From Bacillota bacterium (GTDB taxonomy: Bacteria; Bacillota; Clostridia; Acetivibrionales; DTU013), in the NCBI GenBank assembly GCA_023411575.1, contig JAEYOP010000006.1:23559-87558 (forward strand): a DNA stretch of 64,000 nt, given 5' to 3'. How positions within the stretch are numbered: the first letter of the stretch is position 1; the number at the start of each line of letters is the position of its first letter. The notes beneath the pieces are model-generated. The model saw only the letters and a program-made list of their open reading frames with translations. It was not told the DNA's origin and made no database searches. Shown in pieces: positions 23,578 to 32,600 of the stretch. The position numbers were made by a program, and so were the translations under genes.

Positions 23578-25578
23578 ATGAAACAGTTGGATCAATTAAC
23601 CGTGAACACCATTCGGATTCTGGCCGCAGAAGCCGTACAAAAAGCCAATTCGGGCCACCCGGGGCTTCCCATGGGAGCGGCCCCTATGGCATATGCCCTG
23701 TGGGCGGAGCAGTTGAAATTCAATCCCCAAAATCCCAAATGGGCGGACCGGGACCGGTTCATCCTTTCCGCAGGGCATGGCTCCATGCTTTTGTATACCC
23801 TGCTTCACCTTTTCGGATACGATCTGCCCATGGAAGAACTGAAGAGCTTCCGGCAGTATGGAAGCAAAACGCCGGGGCATCCCGAGTACGGGCATACCGT
23901 GGGGGTTGAGGTCACCACGGGCCCCCTGGGACAAGGACTGGCAAACGGCGTCGGCATGGCAATGGCCGAGGCCTATCTGTCCGCCAAATTCAACCGCCTG
24001 GACGGTAAAATCGTGGATCATTATACCTTTGTCCTTGCCGGAGACGGGTGCCTTATGGAAGGGGTTTCCGCCGAGGCGGCCTCCCTTGCGGGTACGCTGG
24101 GACTTGGCAAGCTGATCGTGCTGTACGATTCAAACTCTATTACCATAGAAGGAAGCACCAGCATTGCCTTCCGGGAGGATACGGCAAAGCGTTTTGAAGC
24201 TTACGGCTGGCAAGTGCTGAAAATACATGACGGAAACGACACGGACGCGATCGGTAATGCCATAAAAGCCGCGAAGCAGGAGCTGTCAAGACCGACTCTC
24301 ATTGCGGTAACGACGGAAATAGGCTATGGCTGTCCCGCCAAGCAGGGGAAGGCTTCCGCCCACGGAGAACCGCTGGGGGCGGAAAATCTGACGGCAGCAA
24401 AGCAAACTCTCGGCTGGCAGTATGAGGAGCCCTTCCATGTGCCCCAGGAGGTAAAAGAGCATTTAAGCCGCACAGCGGATAGAGGGAAGAAGGCGGAAGG
24501 GGATTGGAATGCGCTTTGGACGGAATACAGGAAGAAGTATCCCGAACTCGCCGCAGAGTGGACATTGTGGCATTATGAAGGGCTCGCGGAGGATTTGAAC
24601 CTGCTGGGCAGCCCCGAATTCTGGCAGTCCGGCGAAAAAGCGAATGCGACCCGCTCCTCGTCGGGGGACGTTTTGAACCGTCTTGCCCAAAGGATCCCGA
24701 ATCTGATCGGCGGCTCGGCGGACCTGGCGCCTTCCAACAAGAGCTATATGAACGGTCGGGGAGATTTTTCACCGGAGGATCCTTCCGGTTCCAATCTCCA
24801 TTTCGGCGTAAGGGAACATGCCATGGCGGCCATTGCCAACGGACTGACGCTGCATGGCGGTTTAAAGGCTTATATATCCACCTTCTTCGTTTTCTGCGAT
24901 TATATGAAGCCGTCCATGAGGATGGCCGCACTTATGGGACTCCCGGTGATTTATGTCCTGACCCACGATAGCATAGGGGTCGGGGAAGACGGACCGACGC
25001 ACCAGCCGGTAGAGCAGCTTGCTTCCTTGAGGAGCATACCCAATTTTACCATATTCCGCCCCGCGGATGCGAAGGAAACCGCCGCCGGATGGTATGCCGC
25101 GCTCACCAGAAAAAAGTTGCCGACAGCGCTTGTGCTCACCCGGCAGAACCTTCCCCAGTATGCGGAGACCGGGAAGGAAGCCCTGAAAGGCGCATATATC
25201 CTGGCGGATTCCGCAAAGTCCGAACCGGATATCCTCCTGATGGCCTCCGGCTCCGAAGTGCAACTGGTTTATGAAGCGGGCAAGAGGCTTCATGCAGCCA
25301 GCATTAATGCGAGGGTGATAAGCATGCCCTCCTGGGAGCTCTTTGAAGAGCAGACGGAGGAGTACAAGGAAAGCATCCTTCCGAAGAAGGTGCGCGCAAG
25401 GCTGGCGGTGGAAGCCGGGGTGTCCTTCGGCTGGCAAAGGTATACGGGGCTTGACGGGGATATTCTTTCCATCGACCGGTTCGGCGCTTCCGCCCCGGCG
25501 GAAAAGCTGTTCGAGAAATTCGGGTTCACCGTGGAGAATGTAATGAAAAAGGCGATGGAACTTTTGAAAAAGGGATGA
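23578..25578 (+). CDS. tkt: transketolase
   Basis: Thiamine-diphosphate enzyme moving two-carbon units between ketose and aldose phosphates. At 666 residues it is full length. NSGHPGLPMGAAPMAY and GHGSMLLYTLLHLFGY are N-terminal signatures, the ThDP motif begins GDGCLMEGVSAEAASLAG and ends in SNSITIEG, and DSIGVGEDGPTHQPVEQLAS is the pyrimidine-domain signature. It lies in the operon with the chemoreceptor and HAD gene and upstream of a DeoC-like aldolase, which suggests it feeds pentose or triose phosphates from the BMC pathway into central metabolism rather than being the housekeeping copy. Confidence 0.97.
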   Translation: MKQLDQLTVNTIRILAAEAVQKANSGHPGLPMGAAPMAYALWAEQLKFNPQNPKWADRDRFILSAGHGSMLLYTLLHLFGYDLPMEELKSFRQYGSKTPGHPEYGHTVGVEVTTGPLGQGLANGVGMAMAEAYLSAKFNRLDGKIVDHYTFVLAGDGCLMEGVSAEAASLAGTLGLGKLIVLYDSNSITIEGSTSIAFREDTAKRFEAYGWQVLKIHDGNDTDAIGNAIKAAKQELSRPTLIAVTTEIGYGCPAKQGKASAHGEPLGAENLTAAKQTLGWQYEEPFHVPQEVKEHLSRTADRGKKAEGDWNALWTEYRKKYPELAAEWTLWHYEGLAEDLNLLGSPEFWQSGEKANATRSSSGDVLNRLAQRIPNLIGGSADLAPSNKSYMNGRGDFSPEDPSGSNLHFGVREHAMAAIANGLTLHGGLKAYISTFFVFCDYMKPSMRMAALMGLPVIYVLTHDSIGVGEDGPTHQPVEQLASLRSIPNFTIFRPADAKETAAGWYAALTRKKLPTALVLTRQNLPQYAETGKEALKGAYILADSAKSEPDILLMASGSEVQLVYEAGKRLHAASINARVISMPSWELFEEQTEEYKESILPKKVRARLAVEAGVSFGWQRYTGLDGDILSIDRFGASAPAEKLFEKFGFTVENVMKKAMELLKKG

Positions 25579-25700
25579 TTTCAAAAAGGGTGGCTAAAAA
25601 GGACTAATCCAAAAGGGCTAACTAAAAGAGGCCGGCTGAAAAGAGCTGATCAATTTTCCGGGTGCCCGGAACAACAGATATATAAAGGAGAGGGATCAAG

Positions 25701-26486
25701 ATGGATTTGAGCACGATTGACAGGATTGTAAAGGAAATATTGGACGAAAGGGTAAAGCAGAACGGTTCAAATACTGCGGCTGCCAATCCGGCTGCGGGAA
25801 AGTACGGAAGCAATGGGGCGGACCAGGGAGCCTTTGACGAAAAGCTCGCCGCTGTCATGGAGCATTCCATGATCCGGCCGGATGCCACGCCCGCGATGGT
25901 CAGGCAGTTCTGCGAAGAGGCCGTGAAATACAAGTTCCGCAATGTAGCGGTGCCGGCGTGCTTCACAGCCATGGCGTCCGAGCTTCTCAAGGGCACCGGC
26001 GTGAGAGTGTCCACCGCGGTTGCCTTTCCCATGGGGATTGCGTCTACGCAGACAAAGGTCGCCGAAACCCTGGAGGTTATTGAAAACGGCGCTACGGAAA
26101 TCGATCTTCCTGTCAACGTCGGAATGGTCAAGGCCGGCGAACTGAAGGCCATCAAGGAGGATATCGGGGCCGTTGTAAAGGCAGCGGACAAAAGAGCCCT
26201 GGTCAAGGTGGTCGTCGATCTGGGCCAACTGACCGAGGAGGAACGGATCAAGGTTTCCCTGATTGCCAAAATGTGTGGGGCGGATTTCCTGAAAATCGCC
26301 GCAACCACAAGGCCCGTCGGCGTAAACGCGGAGGATATGGCGTTTTTCCGCAAGGTCGTGGGCCCGGAGATGGGGCTGAAGGCCGACGGGGGAATAAAGG
26401 ATTACAAGTCGGCCGTATCGGTCATCGAGGTCGGAGGGACGACTATCGGCGCGAGCGGCTCGGTGAAAATTGTGACGAGGGCGTAA
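25701..26486 (+). CDS. deoC: deoxyribose-phosphate aldolase, divergent paralog with possible BMC-targeting N-terminus
   Basis: Class I aldolase that splits 2-deoxyribose-5-phosphate or a close relative. The Schiff-base Lys is in GADFLKIAATTRP, where the standard motif is DFVKTSTG; the second Lys (GLKADGGIKDY) and the Asp of EIDLPVNVG are present. Residues 1-18 (MDLSTIDRIVKEILDERV) form an amphipathic helix followed by a flexible Asn/Ala/Gly linker to about 45, which is how BMC encapsulation peptides look. At 261 residues it is longer than the usual 220-225 for this reason. GGAGAGG precedes the ATG. It ends the chemoreceptor operon. Altered active-site flanks may mean a different substrate. 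Confidence 0.9.
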   Translation: MDLSTIDRIVKEILDERVKQNGSNTAAANPAAGKYGSNGADQGAFDEKLAAVMEHSMIRPDATPAMVRQFCEEAVKYKFRNVAVPACFTAMASELLKGTGVRVSTAVAFPMGIASTQTKVAETLEVIENGATEIDLPVNVGMVKAGELKAIKEDIGAVVKAADKRALVKVVVDLGQLTEEERIKVSLIAKMCGADFLKIAATTRPVGVNAEDMAFFRKVVGPEMGLKADGGIKDYKSAVSVIEVGGTTIGASGSVKIVTRA

Positions 26487-26524
26487 TCGAGAGTTCCGCA
26501 GAAATGTATAGAGCAGAAAGACAA

Positions 26525-26560
26525 AGCCGTGTAGATCAAATAGGATTTACGCGGCTTTTT
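26525..26560 (+). terminator. intrinsic terminator after deoC
   Basis: AGCCGTGTAGATC (26525-26537) pairs with GATTTACGCGGCT (26544-26556), followed by TTTT. Confidence 0.85.
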
Positions 26561-26608
26561 GCACGGGACAAAAAATTTGGGACAGCGCAGCTGTGGGCGG
26601 AAATAAGA

Positions 26609-26637
26609 TTGTTGAATCTGGGAAATGGCTGTATAAT
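26609..26637 (+). promoter_or_regulatory. sigma-A promoter of the Fic gene
   Basis: TTGTTG (26609-26614) and TATAAT (26632-26637) with a 17-bp spacer. Transcription would start near 26644, so the ATG at 26674 is the start and an in-frame codon at 26593 is excluded. Confidence 0.75.
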
Positions 26638-26673
26638 ATCACTATTAGGGAAGATGCGGAAGAGGTAAAAGAA

Positions 26674-28143
26674 ATGCAGAACAAAAGCATTTGGCACCCA
26701 ATAGAATTTGATCCTGAATGGAATGCCGTTAAAACAGAGAAATTTGATAATATTTTTCCCTCATGGGAAAGAAGACGCGAAGAACTGGGCAAACATCCCG
26801 AGCAATACAAGCGTTTTATTGATCAATTAAAAAGAAAGCAAGCCATTGATACCGGCATTATTGAAAGAATGTATGACCTCAAAAAAGGCGTAACAGAGAC
26901 TTTCATAAAGGAAGGCTTCGTGGATTCCTATCTCCGGCATGGGGATACGGATATTGCTCCGAGTTTGCTTATGGATTACCTCAGGGACAATTTCGATGCC
27001 CTTGACTTTGTATTCGATTTTGTAAAGAACGATCGGCAGTTGAGTGTCGGCTATATTAAGGAATTGCATAGCTTAATTACTCAGCATCAAGATTCGACAG
27101 ACGCAATCGACCAGTTTGGAAAGCGAAGGAAAGTGGGTTTGCTTAAGGGTCAATTTAAACAGCACCCGAACAATCCCATGAGAGATGGTGTGATTTATAC
27201 CTATTGCCCGCCTGAACAGGTCGATGTTGAAATGGACAACCTGGTTTACATATTCAACAGTAAACTGAAGGGTTCCCATGTTTTGGCGAAAGCTGCTTTT
27301 CTCCATCATGCCTTTGTCCAGATACATCCGTTTCAGGATGGGAATGGGCGTATGGCGCGCTTACTGGCAAGTTTTGTCCTGATAAAGGAGGGACTCTTTC
27401 CGCTATCGATTGATCGTGATGACAGGACAAAGTATATAGATGCTTTGGAAAATGCCGATAATCATGTTTATCAGCCGATTGTTGATATTTTTGCCTATAA
27501 CCAGATTGCTTCGATAGAACGTGCCCTTAATTGGAAGACCGTTGAAGACACGGCAGGGTATGATAATGTACTGAACGTATTGAATAAAAAGCTGTCCGAT
27601 TATCGAGTTGCAGCAGCAGAGCTGCAAAACAGGCGTATACTTAACAATATGCTTGGTATTTTTGAGGTGCTAAAACTTAAAGTGGAGTACTTCAGAAAGG
27701 ATTTAACACAAAAATTAACTGCGACTATTGGTATCGGGTTCTGCGCTCCTGATGAAGCACAGTCATACTATTACGCCAGGCAAATTATTGATTATGCGAA
27801 TAAGTTTGACTATTATGCAAATTTATCGTTGTATAAGTGCTGGGCACGGATGTTTATTGAAATTGACGATACAAAGAAATATCGGCTGGTATTATCGCTT
27901 CACCATTATGGCTATGATAGCAGTACTTTTGCCATCGGCGCATTTCTCTCAAAAGCAATCATGGAAGAGCCCAAAAATCAATCAAAAGGAGACGCCCATG
28001 GGGAATATATAGATATCCCGTTGGGTATTCCTCCGCTTACAATGTCTTCTGAAAAGGAAGTCGCCGAACTAACCTCTTCTATTCACCAGCAGGTCGAAAT
28101 ATCTATTATGGCTGCTCTTGCTTATATCGCAAATGAGCTTTGA
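26674..28143 (+). CDS. Fic-family protein (putative AMPylase)
   Basis: Fic proteins usually transfer AMP from ATP to a protein hydroxyl. The core motif HPFQDGNGRMAR (His218) matches HxFx(D/E)GNGRxxR completely, so activity is expected. The N-terminal region (to about 100) is a helical domain of the Fic/DOC-N type; the part after about 330 is probably a helical and winged-helix substrate or DNA-binding segment. GAGGT 7 nt upstream supports the ATG at 26674. Composition is clearly more AT-rich than its neighbours and it has its own promoter and flanking hairpins, so it looks like an insert between the two halves of the BMC regulon. No antitoxin is adjacent. Confidence 0.93.
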   Translation: MQNKSIWHPIEFDPEWNAVKTEKFDNIFPSWERRREELGKHPEQYKRFIDQLKRKQAIDTGIIERMYDLKKGVTETFIKEGFVDSYLRHGDTDIAPSLLMDYLRDNFDALDFVFDFVKNDRQLSVGYIKELHSLITQHQDSTDAIDQFGKRRKVGLLKGQFKQHPNNPMRDGVIYTYCPPEQVDVEMDNLVYIFNSKLKGSHVLAKAAFLHHAFVQIHPFQDGNGRMARLLASFVLIKEGLFPLSIDRDDRTKYIDALENADNHVYQPIVDIFAYNQIASIERALNWKTVEDTAGYDNVLNVLNKKLSDYRVAAAELQNRRILNNMLGIFEVLKLKVEYFRKDLTQKLTATIGIGFCAPDEAQSYYYARQIIDYANKFDYYANLSLYKCWARMFIEIDDTKKYRLVLSLHHYGYDSSTFAIGAFLSKAIMEEPKNQSKGDAHGEYIDIPLGIPPLTMSSEKEVAELTSSIHQQVEISIMAALAYIANEL

Positions 28144-28164
28144 TCAATCGTTTTTGGCTACACA

Positions 28165-28202
28165 GCAAAAGAAGCAAGTGATTCGTCACCTGCTTCTTTT
28201 GC
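28165..28202. terminator. bidirectional hairpin between convergent genes
   Basis: GCAAAAGAAGCA (28165-28176) pairs with TGCTTCTTTTGC (28191-28202) around a short loop. A and T runs within the stem would serve both the Fic gene and the converging SDR gene. Confidence 0.7.
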
Positions 28203-28264
28203 CAAAAATGGGTTGGAGAGCTGAAACCGTATGTTAATGGATGTTGTCGAAAGCCTCTTATATC

Positions 28265-29008
28265 CTAGAACCCGCTTATGTCCTGTGCCAGGCCGAATAC
28301 CAGCATTTCAGATACACAGCCGCCTCTTGTCAGGGCGCAGGCCTGGTATACCATGTCGGCGAAATGCTCCGGACGTACCGCCAGCGTTTCGTCCCACTCA
28401 AACTTGTTTACGCCTTCCGCGCTCTGGAAGTTCGTATTGGAGCCGCCGGGAACCAGAAGGGTAACGCCGATGCCGTGGGGCCTCAGTTCCGTATAGAGGC
28501 ATTTCGTAAAGGCGTTGACCGCCGCCTTGGCTGCGGAGTACACGGACCAGCCGGGCCAGGAACGCCTGTCGCAGACGCTGGATACGTTGATGATCTTGCC
28601 GTAGCCCTGCTTCTTGAACTGGGGGGCGAAGGTCCGGCAGCTTATAATCGTGCTGGTCAGGTTGAGGTCGATGATCTTGCGGCTCACTTCGTCGCTCATC
28701 TCTTCGATGGGGGCGATTTTGACGGCGCCGCCGGCGTAATTGATCAGGAAATCCACCTTGCCGAAGTTGCTCAGACATTGGCTCAAAGCCATTTCAAACG
28801 TTTCGGTCTTGGTGACGTCGCCTTTGAAGGCAACCACCTTCGCTCCCGCCGCCACACAGTTTTTGGCGGTGTCGGCCAGTCCGGCCTCGTTCAGGTCCAG
28901 AAGCACGAGATTGCACAGGTCCTTCGCAAACAATTCGGCGGTTGCCTTGGCAAAGCCGGAGGCCGCGCCGGAAATGACGGCCACCTTTCCTTTTAAGGAT
29001 TCGCTCAT
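28265..29008 (-). CDS. short-chain dehydrogenase/reductase (SDR)
   Basis: NAD(P)-dependent cytoplasmic oxidoreductase, 247 residues. The cofactor motif is SGAASGFAKATAE (TGxxxGxG form with the last Gly changed to Ala), the NAG motif reads INYAGG, and the catalytic Ser...YxxxK are NVSSVCDRRSW and YSAAKAA. AGGAGG before the ATG at 29008 fixes the start. Transcribed away from the second SDR gene across a shared operator region, with its own promoter: -35 TTGACG (29111-29106) and -10 TATGAT (29088-29083), 17 bp apart. It is therefore a member of the SorC regulon; the substrate is unknown. Confidence 0.93.
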   Translation of the reverse strand: MSESLKGKVAVISGAASGFAKATAELFAKDLCNLVLLDLNEAGLADTAKNCVAAGAKVVAFKGDVTKTETFEMALSQCLSNFGKVDFLINYAGGAVKIAPIEEMSDEVSRKIIDLNLTSTIISCRTFAPQFKKQGYGKIINVSSVCDRRSWPGWSVYSAAKAAVNAFTKCLYTELRPHGIGVTLLVPGGSNTNFQSAEGVNKFEWDETLAVRPEHFADMVYQACALTRGGCVSEMLVFGLAQDISGF

Positions 29009-29073
29009 AATATACCTCCTAAATAATAGAGTTCGTCGGAATTTTGTGAACTTCATTTTAATGAACATATTCC

Positions 29074-29185
29074 ATGACATAAATCATAACATATTCTATG
29101 ACATACGTCAAGAATTTAAAAAATAAATAACAAATGTGTTGACAAATGTTATGGAGTGAATTACAATAAAAATAACAAATGTCAT
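29074..29185. promoter_or_regulatory. divergent promoters with SorC-type operator arrays
   Basis: Left array (minus-strand SDR): units at 29074, 29086 and 29098, exactly 12 bp apart, the last containing the minus-strand -35 TTGACG. Right array (plus-strand operon): ATAACAAATGTGTT (29127) and TTGACAAATGTTAT (29139), again 12 bp apart, then a separate ATAACAAATGTCAT (29172). The plus promoter is TTGACA (29139-29144), 17 bp, TACAAT (29162-29167). Each -35 is built into an operator unit, so bound regulator should block RNA polymerase, unless it acts as an activator. Confidence 0.88.
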
Positions 29186-29241
29186 AGAAAAAGTTAAATT
29201 GAAATTGATTTTGACAAAACCAGATTACAGGAGGGGTTTGA

Positions 29242-30021
29242 ATGTTGGATTCTTTAAAAGGAAAGGTTTGTGTTGTCACTGGAGCGGCCAGGAGTATAGG
29301 GCTCGGGATTGCGGAGAAGTACTGTAAAGACGGTGCCAAGGTTGCTATGATAGATATCAATGCCGAAGTCGAAAACCAGGCCAAAAGGCTCACGGACGAA
29401 GGCGGTACGGCAAAAGGCTATATATTGGATATCACCAACAGGGACGCGGTGCTGGCCTGCTTCGAACAGATCGAAAAGGACCTGGGCCCGGTTTTCGCGC
29501 TGGTGAATAACGCCGGCATCGTGGATCAGCGCCCGTTCGAAGAAATCACGGCGGAGCAGATCAACAAGCAGATGGCGGTGAATGTAAACGGAACGCTTTT
29601 CTGCTCCCAGGGAGCCGTAAAGGGCATGAAGGCGAACAAGCAGGGTCGCATCATCAATTTCTCGTCCAAGTCCGGAAAGACCGGCTCCGCCCTGATGGCC
29701 CACTATTCGGCGGCCAAGGGCGCAATCATCGCCCTGACCCACGCGCTGGCCTTCGAGCTGGCCGACGACAATATCCAGGTAAACTGCATATGCCCCGGCA
29801 TCACGGATGCGTCCGGCGTGTGGGCGGAAGTGAGCAAGGGCTATACGGAAAACCTCAAGCTTCCGAAGGAAGAGGTTGTCAAGAAATTTACGGCGAAAAT
29901 TCCCCTCAAGCGGTTGACCAATATCGAGGATGTAGTAGAAATGGTATATTTCCTGACGTTGAAGGGAGATTATATGACGGGCCAGGCCTACAACATCACC
30001 GGCGGAAGGGAGATGCACTAG
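29242..30021 (+). CDS. short-chain dehydrogenase/reductase (SDR), first gene of the BMC operon
   Basis: NAD(P)-dependent oxidoreductase of 259 residues. Cofactor motif TGAARSIGLGIAEKY, structural NNAGIVDQ, and catalytic Ser in NFSSKSGKTG with YSAAKGA downstream. The C-terminal YMTGQAYNITGGREMH is the usual SDR ending. AGGAGGGG precedes the ATG. It opens the main operon and is followed by a zinc alcohol dehydrogenase with 1 bp between stop and start, so both probably act on successive polyol or sugar oxidations before the aldolase. Confidence 0.95.
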   Translation: MLDSLKGKVCVVTGAARSIGLGIAEKYCKDGAKVAMIDINAEVENQAKRLTDEGGTAKGYILDITNRDAVLACFEQIEKDLGPVFALVNNAGIVDQRPFEEITAEQINKQMAVNVNGTLFCSQGAVKGMKANKQGRIINFSSKSGKTGSALMAHYSAAKGAIIALTHALAFELADDNIQVNCICPGITDASGVWAEVSKGYTENLKLPKEEVVKKFTAKIPLKRLTNIEDVVEMVYFLTLKGDYMTGQAYNITGGREMH

Positions 30022-30022
30022 G

Positions 30023-31069
30023 ATGGCGGTTTCAGTAGGGATGAGTGTGAATTATTATGCGCCGAAGGACGTGCGGATCGAACCCATGACGGAGATCCCC
30101 AAAATCGACGAGGGCGAAGTCCTTGTGAAGATTGAGGCCTGCGCCATCTGCGGCACGGACGTCAAGTCCTTTGTCAGCGGCAACCCCCGGATCAAGCCCC
30201 CCCAGGTGATGGGCCACGAGCTCTGCGGAACCATCGTGGAAACCAGCGCAGGCGTTACGAACTACAAAGTGGGCCAGAGGGTAACGATGGCTACGACGAT
30301 TGGCTGCGGCGACTGCTATTATTGCAGAAAGGGAAAGACCAACCTGTGCAGAAGCGCCGAAGCGATGGGCTTCCATTATCCCGGAGCCATGGCGCCGTAC
30401 GCGAAGATCCCCGCAAAGGCCGTCCGGCAGAACCACCTGATCGACGTGGGTGATCTGGACGCCCCGGTGGCCTCCCTCAGCGAGCCCATGTCCTGTGCGA
30501 TGAACGACATCAGCCGGGTCCCGGAGGAAGAGCTTGAAAACGTGCTGATCCTCGGCCTTGGACCCCTTGGCATGCTCCATGCCGTTTGTGTCCGGGAAAA
30601 GGGCGTAAAGAACATTGTTTGCGTGGAATTTCCGGGCAAGCGGTCGGAAATGGCGAGGGAAATGGGCTTTCAGACCGTTCTCACGCCGGAGGAAATCGAC
30701 CTGCAGTATAAGGAACTGACCAACGGCGAAGGGTTTGACCTGGTGATCATCACCGCGCCCAGCAATGAAGTCCAGGGCAAGGCCCCGATGTATGCCAGGA
30801 AGGGCGGATACGTTTCCTATTTCGCTAGTCTTCCGGTCGGCAGCGAGATGCTGAACATGAACAGCAGGACCATCCATTATAACGAATTGATCCTGTACGG
30901 GACATCCGACTCCACCGTAAAGCACGTGCAGGCGGCGGTGAACCTTCTGAAGAAAAACCCCGAAGGCTTCAAGCCTCTCATTACGCATATCATGCCCTTC
31001 TCGGATTTCCACAGAGCCATGGATGAAATAAAGGCGGGCAATGCCGTAAAGATTGTTTTGGTCCCCTGA
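30023..31069 (+). CDS. zinc-dependent medium-chain alcohol/polyol dehydrogenase
   Basis: MDR-family enzyme of 348 residues that oxidises a secondary alcohol on a sugar or polyol with NAD(P). Catalytic zinc ligands are Cys in AICGTDVKSF and His-Glu in GHELCG. The structural-zinc lobe is CGDCYYCRKGKTNLC (four Cys). The Rossmann glycines are in LILGLGPLGMLHAV. The start at 30023 is 1 bp after the SDR stop, with GGAAGGGAG inside the SDR end; the ATG at 30041 is an alternative. The nearest named relatives would be sorbitol/threonine-type dehydrogenases; exact substrate open. Confidence 0.94.
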   Translation: MAVSVGMSVNYYAPKDVRIEPMTEIPKIDEGEVLVKIEACAICGTDVKSFVSGNPRIKPPQVMGHELCGTIVETSAGVTNYKVGQRVTMATTIGCGDCYYCRKGKTNLCRSAEAMGFHYPGAMAPYAKIPAKAVRQNHLIDVGDLDAPVASLSEPMSCAMNDISRVPEEELENVLILGLGPLGMLHAVCVREKGVKNIVCVEFPGKRSEMAREMGFQTVLTPEEIDLQYKELTNGEGFDLVIITAPSNEVQGKAPMYARKGGYVSYFASLPVGSEMLNMNSRTIHYNELILYGTSDSTVKHVQAAVNLLKKNPEGFKPLITHIMPFSDFHRAMDEIKAGNAVKIVLVP

Positions 31070-31139
31070 AGAAATTGTTTTGGCTCCATAAAGAAAAAGT
31101 GTAAAATATAGTATGGACTATTTACAAAGAGGTGTAGCT

Positions 31140-32204
31140 ATGAAACTGGTAGGCATCGGAGATTTGTTTATCCCGAAGGAATATATCGAAACCGGCTTCG
31201 GCGCTTTCAAGAGCCTGGAGGTGGAAATCGCCGCGGTAGACTGGAAGCTGAAGGATTTCGACGAACTGCAGGGGATCAACCTCATGGTGGAAAAGGGCGG
31301 CAACGAGGCTTATGAGCCGCCGGAATACATTTATGAGGCGTGCAAGGACGCGGACATCATCATCACCGAATTCTGCACCGTGACCAAAAAGCTGATCGAC
31401 CATTGCAGGAACTTGAAAATCATTGGCGTCCTGAGGGCCGGGATTGAAAATGTCAACCTGGAATACGCCAGTCAGAAGAATATCCTGGTGTTTAACACCC
31501 CCGGCAGAAACGCGGACGCGGTGGCGGATTTCACCATCGGGCTGCTGCTTTCGGAATGCCGGAATATCGCAAAAGGGCACCTGGGCCTGAAGAACGGGCA
31601 GTGGATCCGGGAGTATCCCAATTCCTTCTATATCCCGGATCTTCCGGGCAAAACGGTCGGCATCATCGGATTAGGCGAGATCGGACAGAAGGTGGCGAAG
31701 CGGCTGACTGGCTTTGACGTCGAAATGCTGGGCTACGATCCGTTTGTCAAGAATCCTCCCTATGGCATCAAAATGTGCTCTTTGGAGGAATTGATGGAGC
31801 AGTCCGACTTTGTAACCATTCACGTAAGGCATACGAAGGAAACGGAAAACCTTGTCAACAAATCGCTGATCGGCAGAATGAAGCCGACGGCTTATCTAAT
31901 CAACACATCAAGATCCGCGATCGTGGATGAAGCCGCCTTGTACGAGGCGCTCCGGGACAAGAAGATCGCAGGCGCCGGATTGGACGTATTCAATGTCGAA
32001 CCGCCGGGAAAGGATTATCCGGTGGTGGCAATCGACAATGTCACGGTTACGCCCCACATGGCGGGCGGTTCCAAGGACGCCTTCCTGAATTCGCCCAAAA
32101 AGCTGGCGGCGGAAATGATCAAGCTCTGGAGCCGGGAAGAATCCCGGTATCTGGTCAACAAAAACATATTCCGAATGAAAGAGGACACCCTGAAGCTGGT
32201 ATAA
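31140..32204 (+). CDS. D-isomer-specific 2-hydroxyacid dehydrogenase (phosphoglycerate-dehydrogenase-like)
   Basis: NAD-dependent enzyme of 354 residues acting on a D-2-hydroxyacid, possibly a sugar acid phosphate. The Rossmann motif is GIIGLGEIGQKVAKRL, the substrate-binding Arg is in LINTSRSAIVDEAAL, and the catalytic His is in VTPHMAGGSKDA. AGAGGTG selects the ATG at 31140; another at 31113 has no ribosome site. It is 70 bp after the alcohol dehydrogenase and before the shell genes. Its presence in an aldolase-type BMC operon is unexpected, since the simple pathway needs no hydroxyacid step. Confidence 0.94.
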   Translation: MKLVGIGDLFIPKEYIETGFGAFKSLEVEIAAVDWKLKDFDELQGINLMVEKGGNEAYEPPEYIYEACKDADIIITEFCTVTKKLIDHCRNLKIIGVLRAGIENVNLEYASQKNILVFNTPGRNADAVADFTIGLLLSECRNIAKGHLGLKNGQWIREYPNSFYIPDLPGKTVGIIGLGEIGQKVAKRLTGFDVEMLGYDPFVKNPPYGIKMCSLEELMEQSDFVTIHVRHTKETENLVNKSLIGRMKPTAYLINTSRSAIVDEAALYEALRDKKIAGAGLDVFNVEPPGKDYPVVAIDNVTVTPHMAGGSKDAFLNSPKKLAAEMIKLWSREESRYLVNKNIFRMKEDTLKLV

Positions 32205-32250
32205 GAACCTGTTTCGTATCTGGGGGTGCCCGAGATGCTAAACAGGTTCT
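32204..32250. other. 18-bp inverted repeat upstream of the shell genes
   Basis: AGAACCTGTTTCGTATCT (32204-32221) pairs with AGATGCTAAACAGGTTCT (32233-32250) with two mismatches. The outer 11 bp are perfect. No T-run follows, so it is more likely a processing or stability element separating enzyme and shell-protein expression than a terminator. Confidence 0.6.
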
Positions 32251-32283
32251 ATGGCTTTGAAGCCGGTGTCCGGAGGTTCGCCT

Positions 32284-32598
32284 ATGTATGCGGCAAAGAT
32301 AACGGGAACTGTAGTATGCACCACCAAGGATGAAAAATTGCAGGGCAGGAAGCTGCAAGTGGTACAGCCGGTAAATCTCCTGACCCTGCAGTATGAAGGG
32401 AAGCCGGCGGTCGCCATCGATTCGGTGGGAGCCGGCCTGAATGAGATCGTTCTGGTGGTGGGCGGAAGCTCCGCCAGGCAGACGGCGGTTACGGCGAATA
32501 CGCCGGTGGACGCCACCATCATGGCCATCGTCGATATCATCGACATCGGCGGCAAAAAGGTATTCGACAAAGGAATGCAGAAGGCTGGAGGCGAGTGA
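32284..32598 (+). CDS. BMC pentamer shell protein (EutN/CcmL family), copy 1
   Basis: Pentameric proteins of this family cap the vertices of the polyhedral shell. The 104-residue protein has the family pattern: KITGTVVCTTKDEKLQGRKL, then VVQPVN, then DSVGAGLNEIVLVVGGSSAR, then ANTPVDATIMAIVDIID. GGAGG just before the ATG at 32284 selects that start over an upstream frame. It has the longest C-terminus of the three copies. The next copy starts 2 nt after its stop. Confidence 0.95.
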   Translation: MYAAKITGTVVCTTKDEKLQGRKLQVVQPVNLLTLQYEGKPAVAIDSVGAGLNEIVLVVGGSSARQTAVTANTPVDATIMAIVDIIDIGGKKVFDKGMQKAGGE

Positions 32599-32600
32599 CC

